Translations under genes and position numbers: made by a program
Assembly (NCBI GenBank): GCA_016214425.1
Contig: JACRON010000116.1
Coordinates: forward strand, 1-11,455
Direction: 5' to 3'
From: Nitrospirota bacterium
Lineage (GTDB): Bacteria; Nitrospirota; CAKKRA01; 9FT-COMBO-42-15
Length of the DNA: 11,455 nt
Part shown: piece after piece, positions 5,912-11,455 of the stretch
Layout: each line of letters begins with the position of its first letter
Position numbering within the stretch: the stretch's first letter is position 1
Notes under the pieces: generated by a model
What the model was told of the DNA's origin: nothing
Database searches by the model: none
The model's input: only the letters and a program-made list of their open reading frames with translations

Positions 5912-7461
5912 CTCTTTGGCGATTACTTGATACAGGCATCAAATCAGCAGCAGAAAATATAGCTTTAGACACTGCACTCCTTGAGGCAAAATCAAAAGGC
6001 CTTTCAAAAAACACCATCCGCTTTCTCCAATTCAATCCTCCATGTGCATTAATTGGTTTTCATCAAACAATTGAACATGAAATAAGAACAGATTTTTGCG
6101 GAGAGAAGGGTATTAATATTAACAGGCGCATTACAGGCGGAGGCGCCATATATTTTGACACAACACAGCTCGGGTGGGAGGTAATTGCTTCAAGGGCAGA
6201 TTTTGGAAATATAAATATTCAGGAGCTTACAGAAAAAATCTGTAATACAGCAGCATCTGGCTTAAAAAGACTCGGCATTAATGCAGAGTTCAGGCCAAGA
6301 AATGATATAGAAGTAAACGGTAAAAAAATATCAGGCACAGGCGGTGTGTTTGACGGCGAAGCCTTTTTATATCAGGGAACAATTCTCATTGGCTTTGATG
6401 CAGAGGCCATGCTCAAGGCGCTTCGCATACCAACAGAGAAACTTACTGCAAAGGGATTGAGTTCAGCCAAAGAGCGTGTAACATCTATCAAGGATGAGCT
6501 TGGCTGTTTGCCTTCTCTTAATAAAATAAAGCATGTTCTTGCAGATGCTTTTTCAAAGACATTTGGCATTTCACTAAAAAAAGGCAATCTGACAGAGGAT
6601 GAAAAGGCTTTATATAATAAAAAGATTAATTATTACAAATCAGATAACTGGATATATTCAGTGCAGGAGTCATCTGATAAAATGCAAAGCGTTTCCTCTG
6701 TTTATAAAAAAGAAGGCGGGCTTATCAGGATAAATTTAAAAGTAGATGTTCAAAGGCAGATTGTGAGGCAGGCGCTGATTACAGGCGACTTTTTTATAAA
6801 TCCATCAAGGTTTGTTCTTGATTTAGAGGCAGCATTGAAGGATGCTGCTCTTGAGAATGCAATAGCTATTGCAGAAAGGTTCTTTGATGAAAAGAAGCCT
6901 GAGATGCTCCAGCTTACGAAATACGATTTTATAAATGCCATCAGGCTTGCTATTGAAAAACTAAGTTATCAGAAATTTGGCATATCAACAGAAGACACAA
7001 GCTCTATTTTTACAATTCACAAACCTGTCAATGAAGCGTTAAAAGATGCAGGCGCGATTCTTCTTCCCTATTGCGCAAAACCTCCTGACTGTGAATACAG
7101 AAATATAGACGGCTGTTCAAAATGCGGCCTGTGCAGTGTGGGTGAGGCATACAGTATGGCAGAGGAAAGAGGCATGATACCGATTTCAATCAACAACTAT
7201 GAGCATTTAAGGGAGGCATTGCAGTCATTGAAAGAGAGGCGTGTCAAGTCCTACATTGGCTGCTGCTGTGAGGCATTTTTTATTAAAAGGCATGAGGCCT
7301 TTACTGATGCAGGCATTCCAGGGGTTCTTATTGATATTGGAAATAAGACATGTTATGAGTTGAAAAAGGAAGAGGCGGCATATAAAGGGGACTTTCAGGA
7401 AAAGACAGAATTGAAAATAGATTTGTTAAAGAAACTGCTTGAGGCAAGAAGCAAAGAGTGA
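5908..7461 (+). CDS. Lipoate:protein ligase (sLpl type) fused to a Cys-rich DUF116-like domain
   Basis: 517 residues. N-terminal BPL/LplA domain (about 1-240): RRITGGGAIYFDT (73-85) is the lipoyl-AMP binding loop and GKKISGTGG (138-146) holds the catalytic lysine (K140). A C-terminal ligase domain follows (about 265-370; INLKVDVQRQIVRQALITGDFF is like the Lip_prot_lig_C family). The last ~130 residues match DUF116: PPDCEYRNIDGCSKCGLC, MIPISINNYEHLREAL, then YIGCCCEAFFIKRHEAF and NKTCYEL. Its eight or so cysteines suggest a metal or Fe-S site. Start ATG 5908 overlaps the radical SAM stop (ATGA); an ATG at 5887 in the same frame is less likely. It would attach lipoate or octanoate to LbpA. The DUF116 fusion has no known function; placement suggests a partner in sulfur insertion. 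Confidence 0.88.
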   Translation: MTLWRLLDTGIKSAAENIALDTALLEAKSKGLSKNTIRFLQFNPPCALIGFHQTIEHEIRTDFCGEKGININRRITGGGAIYFDTTQLGWEVIASRADFGNINIQELTEKICNTAASGLKRLGINAEFRPRNDIEVNGKKISGTGGVFDGEAFLYQGTILIGFDAEAMLKALRIPTEKLTAKGLSSAKERVTSIKDELGCLPSLNKIKHVLADAFSKTFGISLKKGNLTEDEKALYNKKINYYKSDNWIYSVQESSDKMQSVSSVYKKEGGLIRINLKVDVQRQIVRQALITGDFFINPSRFVLDLEAALKDAALENAIAIAERFFDEKKPEMLQLTKYDFINAIRLAIEKLSYQKFGISTEDTSSIFTIHKPVNEALKDAGAILLPYCAKPPDCEYRNIDGCSKCGLCSVGEAYSMAEERGMIPISINNYEHLREALQSLKERRVKSYIGCCCEAFFIKRHEAFTDAGIPGVLIDIGNKTCYELKKEEAAYKGDFQEKTELKIDLLKKLLEARSKE

Positions 7462-7853
7462 AAATCTGATAAGAGGTCTAAGCAGTTTAATTCATCAAGA
7501 TGAATAATTGGTCCTGTATCGCAAACAGCAACTATCTCATTTCAGACACACCGCTCAAACAAAAGGGGATAAAGACCGCAGCGAGCGCAAAATTAGTCTT
7601 TGAAAAATACACCGCCCTTCATTTGGACACAGGCATTACCGTGCTGAAAAATATGCAGGCAAAAGAGCCGGGCGGGTTGGGGTATAGGTTTTGAAGGCGG
7701 TTTTAGGGACTTGACGGATTTGTTTTTGTCAGAAAAAAAGGAATGACTTTTTTTTGCAATGGTAGCCCAGCCGATTGCCCATACAAATTTAATTAAATCG
7801 GGAAGTGTCCATCATTATTCCAAAGGTGTGCGTAGCCCACGCTACTACTACCT
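7462..7853. other. Gene-poor stretch between the ligase gene and the TIR-like gene
   Basis: About 390 bases with no gene I can defend. A 64-codon open frame (ATG 7500 to stop 7694) has no ribosome binding site and matches no family I know; ...EKYTALHLDTGITVLKNM... looks protein-like, so it may be a gene remnant. A-rich and T-rich runs (7733-7755) and a GTAGC/GCTAC pair near 7833-7846 are the only other structure. It marks the left part of the accessory block. Confidence 0.5.
7733..7755 (+). terminator. Weak A/T-stem terminator candidate
   Basis: AAAAAAAG (7733-7740), loop GAATGA, then CTTTTTTTT (7747-7755) form an 8-bp stem running into a T-run on the plus strand. It has almost no GC, so it is weak, but it could end the ligase operon transcript and, reading on the other strand, the TIR-like operon. 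Confidence 0.3.
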
Positions 7854-8699
7854 TCAAATAGATGTTATCCAATCCTGCATCTGCTTTCGTGTATCGTTGG
7901 AAGTGTCGTACTCGTGGTAGAGTTTCATGAGAATATCAGTATGAAGTGTTCTTAGTGATTGATGTTTGAGAATAAGACAGCCTCGACCCAGCAAATGAAG
8001 CATACCGAGTTCATAAGCCACATTAGGATTGAACTCTTGACCAGCTTCGGCTTCGTCAAAGATGGCAATTCCCTTGGAACATGATAGCAGACAAGCAATT
8101 GGATTGTATAAATCATCTGTCAGATTATGCTCTGACGCAAGTATGCCATTAAGTCCATTTTCTGACAAAACAGATTTTATTGTTTTTATTAGATCCTTAT
8201 TCCGATCCCGATATTTAATCATTATGAAAACAGACTTATCAAAAGGATATCGATTCAAAAATGCTTCGATCTTACTTTTCCAGCCAATCAGAGGATTAGG
8301 TACTAGCTTAACTGGAAGGTCAGGAATCGCTGGAAGGAATAAATCGTCTTTGGAAGGACGAGAGGGTGGTTTGTGTTCTCCAGTAGGTGGTAGGTAAAGA
8401 ACCAAATCATTTGCCAATTTAATAGCTGTGTTGAGCCGTTTACGATAATCAGCAACAGGCTTGTACTTTGATGTTAGCCTGGCCAATGTTTCAAGTTCCG
8501 CTCCAAGCTTTAAAAAGTCTCTCTTGCTTGATAGGAGTGGTTCAATTGTTGGCCGTACAATCGAAGCCCATGAACGAAAAAAAGTCCGGAATCTATCTAA
8601 CAGTAATTCGTCCCTAATCGTCTTTTTGCGGACTGCCGAAACAATATCTCGCAGGGCAAAAAGTTCAGCCTTGAATGCCTCAAAGGTTTCCGTTGGCAT
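7854..8699 (-). CDS. Protein with C-terminal TIR-like nucleotide-binding domain (candidate defence effector)
   Basis: 281 residues. The first ~150 are mostly helical (LRDIVSAVRKK..., LETLARLTSKYK) with a Pro-rich linker (GEHKPPSRPSKDD). From about 153 on is an alpha/beta domain: SVFIMIKYRDRNKDLIKTIK, GLNGILASEH, ACLLSCSKGIAIFDE, then NPNVAYELGMLHLLGRGCLIL. The NVAYELG element, with a glutamate near residue 230, is the hallmark of TIR-like (CAP12-type) and deoxyribosyltransferase-like proteins that bind or hydrolyse nucleotides such as NAD. AGGAG stands 7 bases before the ATG, and the upstream gene ends 13 bases earlier, so the two form an operon. CpG-richer codon use than the flanking sulfur genes suggests transfer. 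Domain family fairly sure; a role in phage defence is inference. Confidence 0.75.
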   Translation of the reverse strand: MPTETFEAFKAELFALRDIVSAVRKKTIRDELLLDRFRTFFRSWASIVRPTIEPLLSSKRDFLKLGAELETLARLTSKYKPVADYRKRLNTAIKLANDLVLYLPPTGEHKPPSRPSKDDLFLPAIPDLPVKLVPNPLIGWKSKIEAFLNRYPFDKSVFIMIKYRDRNKDLIKTIKSVLSENGLNGILASEHNLTDDLYNPIACLLSCSKGIAIFDEAEAGQEFNPNVAYELGMLHLLGRGCLILKHQSLRTLHTDILMKLYHEYDTSNDTRKQMQDWITSI

Positions 8700-8712
8700 T
8701 TGTATGCTCCTA

Positions 8713-9204
8713 TTAAGTGAGCAACTCGGTTATTGCTTCTTCACCATCGGAAGTGAGAACAAACGCCTTTTTTCCTTCTTTATCTCCGGAAGGCATCATG
8801 TGCCCTTTCTTTATATTCTGATTTATTGAATCGTTTGCGTTCTTAGGCGGGGGGATTTTTGCACTCCGGATAGTTTCTGATACTTCAGAGGCCGTTAAAT
8901 TATCTTGATTCTTAAATTTTTCGAGAAAATAGCCTGCTGCCAAGGTCCGATCGACATCACTTTTTGGTGAGACCTTTCTAAAAAATTGTGCTACGGACAT
9001 TACCTTCGTGCTCGCTGGCATATGTGTGCTTGGTAGCATTGTGCTTTTTGGAGAAACAACACTAAAAGGAGTAGAAATCTGCTTTTGCTTCTCAAGGAAT
9101 TCAGCAACCTTCTTTTCCACATAGTCACTTGGCCCAGTCACTTCTATTTCGCTCTCTCCAATTCGAACTCTCATTGTTACATTTGTTAGTTTCTCTTCGG
9201 ACAT
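8713..9204 (-). CDS. Unrecognised small protein, winged-helix-like C-terminus, partner of the TIR-like protein
   Basis: 163 residues, no family I can name with confidence. Residues 1-40 (TNVTMRVRIGESEIEVTG, then PSDYVEKKVAEFLEKQ) look like two beta strands and a helix. A Ser/Pro-rich linker (about 45-70) follows, then a helical domain FFRKVSPKSDVDRTLAAGYFLEKF and ASEVSETIRSAKIPPPKNANDSINQNIKKGHM ending in KKAFVLTSDGEEAITELL, which reads like a winged helix with its wing. The start ATG at 9204 has AAGGAGG 6 bases upstream. It lies 20 bases after a broken antitoxin gene and 13 bases before the TIR-like gene, all on the minus strand. It could be a sensor, DNA-binding or regulatory partner of the effector. 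Confidence 0.75.
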   Translation of the reverse strand: MSEEKLTNVTMRVRIGESEIEVTGPSDYVEKKVAEFLEKQKQISTPFSVVSPKSTMLPSTHMPASTKVMSVAQFFRKVSPKSDVDRTLAAGYFLEKFKNQDNLTASEVSETIRSAKIPPPKNANDSINQNIKKGHMMPSGDKEGKKAFVLTSDGEEAITELLT

Positions 9205-9224
9205 ATGGCACCTCCTTCTTACTG

Positions 9225-9418
9225 TCACTCTTTGCCATGCAGCCCCCATTGGACATCTTCCCGGATAAACTTTTCCATCAATTCAACTTTATGGATATCC
9301 AGAAACGCCGCAGGGCCTCTAAAACAATATCATCTTCATTCTTAAACCAGCCTTTTTCCACAAGCAATTTTACCTCTTCATATACCTTGTCTGGTAATTC
9401 AGTACATATTGCCTTCAT
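9225..9418 (-). pseudogene. Frameshifted ribbon-helix-helix antitoxin gene
   Basis: Starting at ATG 9418 (GGAGG 4 bases upstream) the frame reads MKAICTELPDKVYEEVKLLV, then EKGWFKNEDDIVLEALRRF, a typical antitoxin start, then runs into a stop. In the next frame it continues DIHKVELMEKFIREDVQWGL and HGKE to TGA at 9227-9225, which is the standard C-terminus of the same family. The join lies in CGGCGTTTCTGG (about 9297-9306); one missing base explains it, since 194 bases plus one makes 65 codons. No toxin gene follows; instead the small protein/TIR-like pair starts 20 bases later. Either a true pseudogene or a programmed shift or sequencing error. Confidence 0.8.
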
Positions 9419-9595
9419 AAAGCCTCCATATAATTTTATAGGAATTACCCTAAAATTGCCTAAACCCTTTAACTCTTTTTCTAAACCATTATTATCCTAT
9501 CATAAATCACTATATTTGTCATTACCCAAGGAGAATTTGATAATATATCATATTTTATGTTGGGAAGGGCACACTTCCTGTGGGTGTCCGAAGAT
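9419..9595. other. Upstream region of the minus-strand operon
   Basis: No gene seen on either strand. On the minus strand this holds the leader of the antitoxin remnant; TATAAA-like text close to the ribosome binding site (around 9430-9440) is the best -10 candidate, without a good -35. Confidence 0.4.
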
Positions 9596-9685
9596 TTTTA
9601 ACGCCCGGCGTGAGCGGCGCCGCCACAAAACCTGACCGCGAAGCGCTGCGCTGTCACCGGCGTCCGCTCCACACCACAGTTAGTG
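9596..9685 (+). other. attC-like integron recombination site
   Basis: Left simple-site sequence TTTTAAC (9596-9602) and right GTTAG (9679-9683) bracket about 85 GC-rich bases in an AT-rich setting. The inner arms AGCGGCGCCG (9613-9622) and CGGCGTCCGCT (9658-9668) pair perfectly apart from one extra T at 9663, the extrahelical-base arrangement of attC sites; outer AAC/GTT also pair. The unpaired spacer and a variable hairpin-forming loop (AGCG-CTG-CGCT) fit too. The bulge lies on the same side as in standard cassettes, so the cassette would lie to the left. No integrase gene is in the window and the core ends deviate from RYYYAAC/GTTRRRY, so this is probable, not certain. Confidence 0.6.
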
Positions 9686-9841
9686 TCCTGTCCATAACAG
9701 TCTCTTTACACTTCTGGTATGTCATTCCCGCAGCGTTTTTGAGCGGGAATCCAGAATTATTAGGCCGTTCGCCCCTACTGGATTCCTGTCAGAGGCATAC
9801 AGGAATGACAAAAAGTGTAAAGCTATTTAACAGACAGGACA
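9684..9841. mobile_element. MITE-like non-coding element, 158 bp, with inverted ends and a 4-bp flanking repeat
   Basis: The ends TGTCCTGTC (9684-9692) and GACAGGACA (9833-9841) are perfect inverted repeats, flanked on both sides by TTAG (9680-9683, 9842-9845) as a possible target duplication. TTTACACTT (9705-9713) and AAGTGTAAA (9813-9821) extend the inverted ends to about 30 bases. Inside, ATTCCCGC/GCGGGAAT and ATTCCTG/CAGGAAT make two arms, and GGAATCCAG pairs with CTGGATTCC, so the whole element folds as a branched cruciform. The GTCATTCCCGC...GGAATGAC core is a widespread interspersed repeat type. It encodes nothing. Confidence 0.8.
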
Positions 9842-9859
9842 TTAGTTACCGTTTAAGGC

Positions 9860-10075
9860 TTACTTTCTACCTGGAAGCTCGCAGGCGAGTGCCTCGTTTT
9901 TGAATCCGACCTTCGCCCAGAAAATAAGACCTGGACAAATTCCGGTGATGCCCGCAAAGGTAAGAAACGCAGGGGGGAGGTAAAGCACCCAATGAATCTT
10001 ATCGAAGCCAGTGAGCCAGATACCGAGCACCATTATTGCAGCGATTGAAAGAACGGTCATTCGCATAGCATTCAT
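9860..10075 (-). CDS. Small two-helix membrane protein, DUF2892/YgaP-like
   Basis: 71 residues (72 from the first ATG at 10078). Two hydrophobic stretches, roughly residues 8-22 (VLSIAAIMVLGIWL) and 29-53 (WVLYLPPAFLTFAGITGICPGLIFW), with the GICPGLIFWAKVGFKNEA pattern close to the DUF2892 inner-membrane family, often found beside rhodanese-like and sulfur genes. The second of two consecutive ATGs is chosen because GGAGG lies 7 bases upstream of it versus 4 for the first. Single-gene unit, divergent from lipT. Function in the family is unknown. Confidence 0.75.
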   Translation of the reverse strand: MNAMRMTVLSIAAIMVLGIWLTGFDKIHWVLYLPPAFLTFAGITGICPGLIFWAKVGFKNEALACELPGRK

Positions 10076-10118
10076 CATAACACCTCCTTTCTTTTATCTT
10101 ATTGTGACGAATGTTCTA

Positions 10119-10147
10119 ATGCTATAAGATAACAATTGGGCTGTCAA
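10119..10147 (-). promoter_or_regulatory. Promoter of the DUF2892-like gene
   Basis: On the minus strand TTGACA (10147-10142) is followed after 17 bases by TAGCAT (10124-10119), a perfect -35 and a 4-of-6 -10. A TATAGC two bases upstream of that -10 is an alternative with 15-base spacing. Confidence 0.55.
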
Positions 10148-10173
10148 GAAGTTTTGCTAAAATTCCTCTGGCA

Positions 10174-10203
10174 TTGAAACTCAGGCATGAAATGCAGTAT
10201 AAT
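10174..10203 (+). promoter_or_regulatory. Promoter inside the presumed lipT 5' end
   Basis: TTGAAA (10174-10179), 18 bases, then a perfect TATAAT (10198-10203). Transcription would begin at about 10209-10212, beyond the ATG at 10187 and just before the ATG at 10217. It decides the start used for lipT and implies a very short or absent leader. Confidence 0.65.
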
Positions 10204-10216
10204 CTTCCCAAATTGT

Positions 10217-11380
10217 ATGAATAAGAAAGCTCAAGATAAATGCGACATATTAATCATTGGCGCTGGGCCTGCTGGCTCCTCTGCTGCATTAAAGGCTGCG
10301 CAGGAAGGGGCAAAGGTTATACTGATTGAGCAGAAGAAAGAGATAGGCGTTCCTGTCCAGTGTGCAGAGTATATACCTGTTCAGCTTACAACAGCCGTTG
10401 GTTTGAGAGATGACCTGCTTGTGCAGGAGATACATTTTATGCGGACATATCTACCGAATGGAGAGGTAAAGGAGACAGAGTCAATTGGCTATATAACAGA
10501 CAGGGACAGGTTTGACCAGCATCTTGCTGAGAAGGCAGAAGAAGCAGGTGCAGTGATAAGAAAAGACTGTAAGGCAGAAATCCCCCTTAATCCCCCTTTG
10601 CTAAAGGGGGAAATAGGGAGATTAAAGGCGTGGGAGGGGGGATTATCAGATGTAGAAGTTATAGAAGGGGGCAAGAGATATTTCATAGAAGCAAAGATAA
10701 TAATTGGCGCAGACGGCCCAAGGTCTACAGTAGGCAGATGGATTGGCGTAGAGAATAAGGAGTTTGTTTCTGCAAAACAGTATATAATGCCATTAAAATT
10801 TGAGATGGATTATACAGAGGTATATTTTAGGGATTATATAAAAGGCGGCTACGGCTGGGTATTTCCAAAGGGCAATAAGGCAAATGTTGGAGTAGGAATA
10901 GATATAAGTTTTGGTTCAGAGCCTTCTGAGGCGCTTGACAGGTTTGCAGATGAATTGTTTAAATCAGGCAAGATTGAAAAAAAGATTTTAAACAGCACAG
11001 GCGGGTTGATACCAGTCGGCGGCCTTGTCGGCACAAGGAAAGATAACATACTTCTGTGCGGTGATGCAGCAGGCCAGTGCAATCCGATTACAGGCGCTGG
11101 TATTTCAAATGCTGTCTTATGCGGCAGTTTGGCAGGGGAGATTTCAGCAAAGGCAGTGATTGATGACAACCTTGATATACTTTCAGAATATGATGAGGCG
11201 GTTGAGGAGCTTGTTGCACATTCAATCAATCATGCAGTTGAAAAGAGAAGGTATCTGCAACAGCACTGGGGCAGGGATACCTTATCAGAGGCATTAAAAA
11301 CCTGCTGGATTGCTTTTGAGGGATATTATGGAGAAAATAATAAACACGGAGGTTCAGAAATTGAATGGGAGCTGCAATAA
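10217..11380 (+). CDS. lipT: FAD-dependent oxidoreductase of the geranylgeranyl-reductase family, LipT type
   Basis: 387 residues from ATG 10217, 397 from ATG 10187; I prefer the former because a good promoter -10 lies between them, but neither has a clear ribosome site. Dinucleotide fold CDILIIGAGPAGSSAALKAA (GxGxxG at 15-20), VQCAEYIP, the DRDRFDQHLAEKA segment, IIGADGPRSTVGRW, and LLCGDAAGQCNPITGAGISNA for the FAD pyrophosphate, all in family order. Residues about 121-143 are encoded by an inserted palindromic repeat that does not break the frame. In lipoate-assembly clusters of sulfur oxidisers a protein of this kind (LipT) stands beside lipS1 and lipS2 and is thought to supply electrons; that is the basis of the name. 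The accessory block separates it from the ligase gene; lipS2 overlaps its 3' end. Confidence 0.87.
   Translation: MNKKAQDKCDILIIGAGPAGSSAALKAAQEGAKVILIEQKKEIGVPVQCAEYIPVQLTTAVGLRDDLLVQEIHFMRTYLPNGEVKETESIGYITDRDRFDQHLAEKAEEAGAVIRKDCKAEIPLNPPLLKGEIGRLKAWEGGLSDVEVIEGGKRYFIEAKIIIGADGPRSTVGRWIGVENKEFVSAKQYIMPLKFEMDYTEVYFRDYIKGGYGWVFPKGNKANVGVGIDISFGSEPSEALDRFADELFKSGKIEKKILNSTGGLIPVGGLVGTRKDNILLCGDAAGQCNPITGAGISNAVLCGSLAGEISAKAVIDDNLDILSEYDEAVEELVAHSINHAVEKRRYLQQHWGRDTLSEALKTCWIAFEGYYGENNKHGGSEIEWELQ
10579..10644 (+). repeat. Interspersed palindromic repeat inserted in frame within lipT
   Basis: AATCCCCCTTAATCCCCC-type text. TCCCCCTTT (10591-10599) and AAAGGGGGA (10603-10611) make a 9-bp stem with a 3-base loop, and AATCCCCC at the left edge (10579) mirrors GGGGGGATT at the right edge (10636-10644). 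The protein reads PLNPPLLKGE here, a peptide known from such repeats in other genomes. It sits between family blocks, in a probable surface loop. Confidence 0.8.
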
Positions 11381-11455
11381 GGAATCTCCTGAATATTTGA
11401 AGGTGAGCCTTGCTGCTGCAATGGCACTCGGATTTATCCCCGGACGCTTTTATCG
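11328..11455 (+). CDS. lipS2: Radical SAM protein, LipS2-type lipoate synthase component (3' partial)
   Basis: Only the first ~42 codons are present. The frame reads CNKESPEYLKVSLAAAMALG then FIPGRFYR, the N-terminal pattern I associate with LipS2-type radical SAM proteins, which comes before their iron-sulfur motif (beyond the window). Two starts fit: ATG 11328 with GAGGGA 4 bases upstream (53-base overlap with lipT) or TTG 11361 with GGAGG 8 bases upstream (20-base overlap). Either way translation is coupled to lipT. Together with the LipS1-type protein it should insert the two lipoyl sulfurs. The assignment rests on a short fragment plus context. Confidence 0.6.
   Translation, partial: MEKIINTEVQKLNGSCNKESPEYLKVSLAAAMALGFIPGRFY

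Noticed and set aside
7500..7694. 64-codon plus-strand open frame in the gap after the ligase gene
   Set aside because: No ribosome binding site, no family match and short; kept only as a mention in the gap entry.
8062..8829. Plus-strand open frames opposite the TIR-like gene
   Set aside because: They are antisense to a gene with clear domain structure and ribosome sites, and show no motifs.
9129..9635. 168-codon plus-strand open frame across the antitoxin remnant and attC-like site
   Set aside because: It is antisense to the small-protein gene and the antitoxin remnant, has low-complexity Ser/Leu composition and runs into structured GC-rich DNA.
9580..9903. 107-codon plus-strand open frame over the attC-like site and MITE
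   Set aside because: It merely reads through palindromic non-coding DNA.

Overview
The window reads as a piece of a chromosome of an AT-rich, free-living, mesophile-like bacterium. Codon use in the core genes is uniform: many AAA, GGC, AGG and ATA codons and few CpG. The gene content suggests an anaerobe or sulfur metaboliser of the Nitrospirota/Desulfobacterota kind. That placement is an inference from style and gene content; no rRNA or other marker gene is present.

Core theme (plus strand, about 2439-11455): an ArsR-type regulator with its own sigma70 promoter and palindromic operator, a TusA sulfur carrier, a DsrE-family sulfurtransferase, a GcvH-like lipoyl carrier (LbpA type), a radical SAM protein of the LipS1 type, a lipoate:protein ligase (sLpl type) carrying an extra Cys-rich DUF116-type domain, a geranylgeranyl-reductase-like flavoprotein (LipT type), and the start of a second radical SAM protein (LipS2 type) cut by the window end. 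This matches the dedicated lipoate-assembly gene set that accompanies sHdr-type cytoplasmic sulfur metabolism: the ligase charges the carrier, LipS1/LipS2 insert the sulfurs, and TusA/DsrE deliver sulfane sulfur. The sHdr genes themselves are not in the window and would be expected just outside it.

The set is interrupted twice by accessory DNA on the opposite strand. At 3797-4442 there is a vapBC-type toxin-antitoxin pair with a near-perfect promoter that appears to make a leaderless vapB message. At about 7462-10147 there is a larger accessory block. It contains a minus-strand operon of a frameshifted ribbon-helix-helix antitoxin remnant, an unrecognised small (winged-helix-like) protein and a protein with a C-terminal TIR-like/nucleotide-binding domain (a candidate defence or abortive-infection module). 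Next come an attC-like integron recombination site, a MITE-like palindromic element inserted into the end of that site, and a small DUF2892-type membrane protein. lipT, beyond this block, has acquired or kept its own promoter and carries an in-frame palindromic repeat inside its coding region.

Upstream of everything (2-2359) lies the 3' part of a membrane histidine kinase (multi-TM, GAF, HisKA, HATPase) with a second, degenerate HATPase-like domain at its C-terminus. Non-coding structure is rich: hairpins lie between arsR and tusA and between tusA and dsrE, and a tandem 18-bp repeat inside a long inverted repeat sits directly before dsrE and probably decides its start codon.
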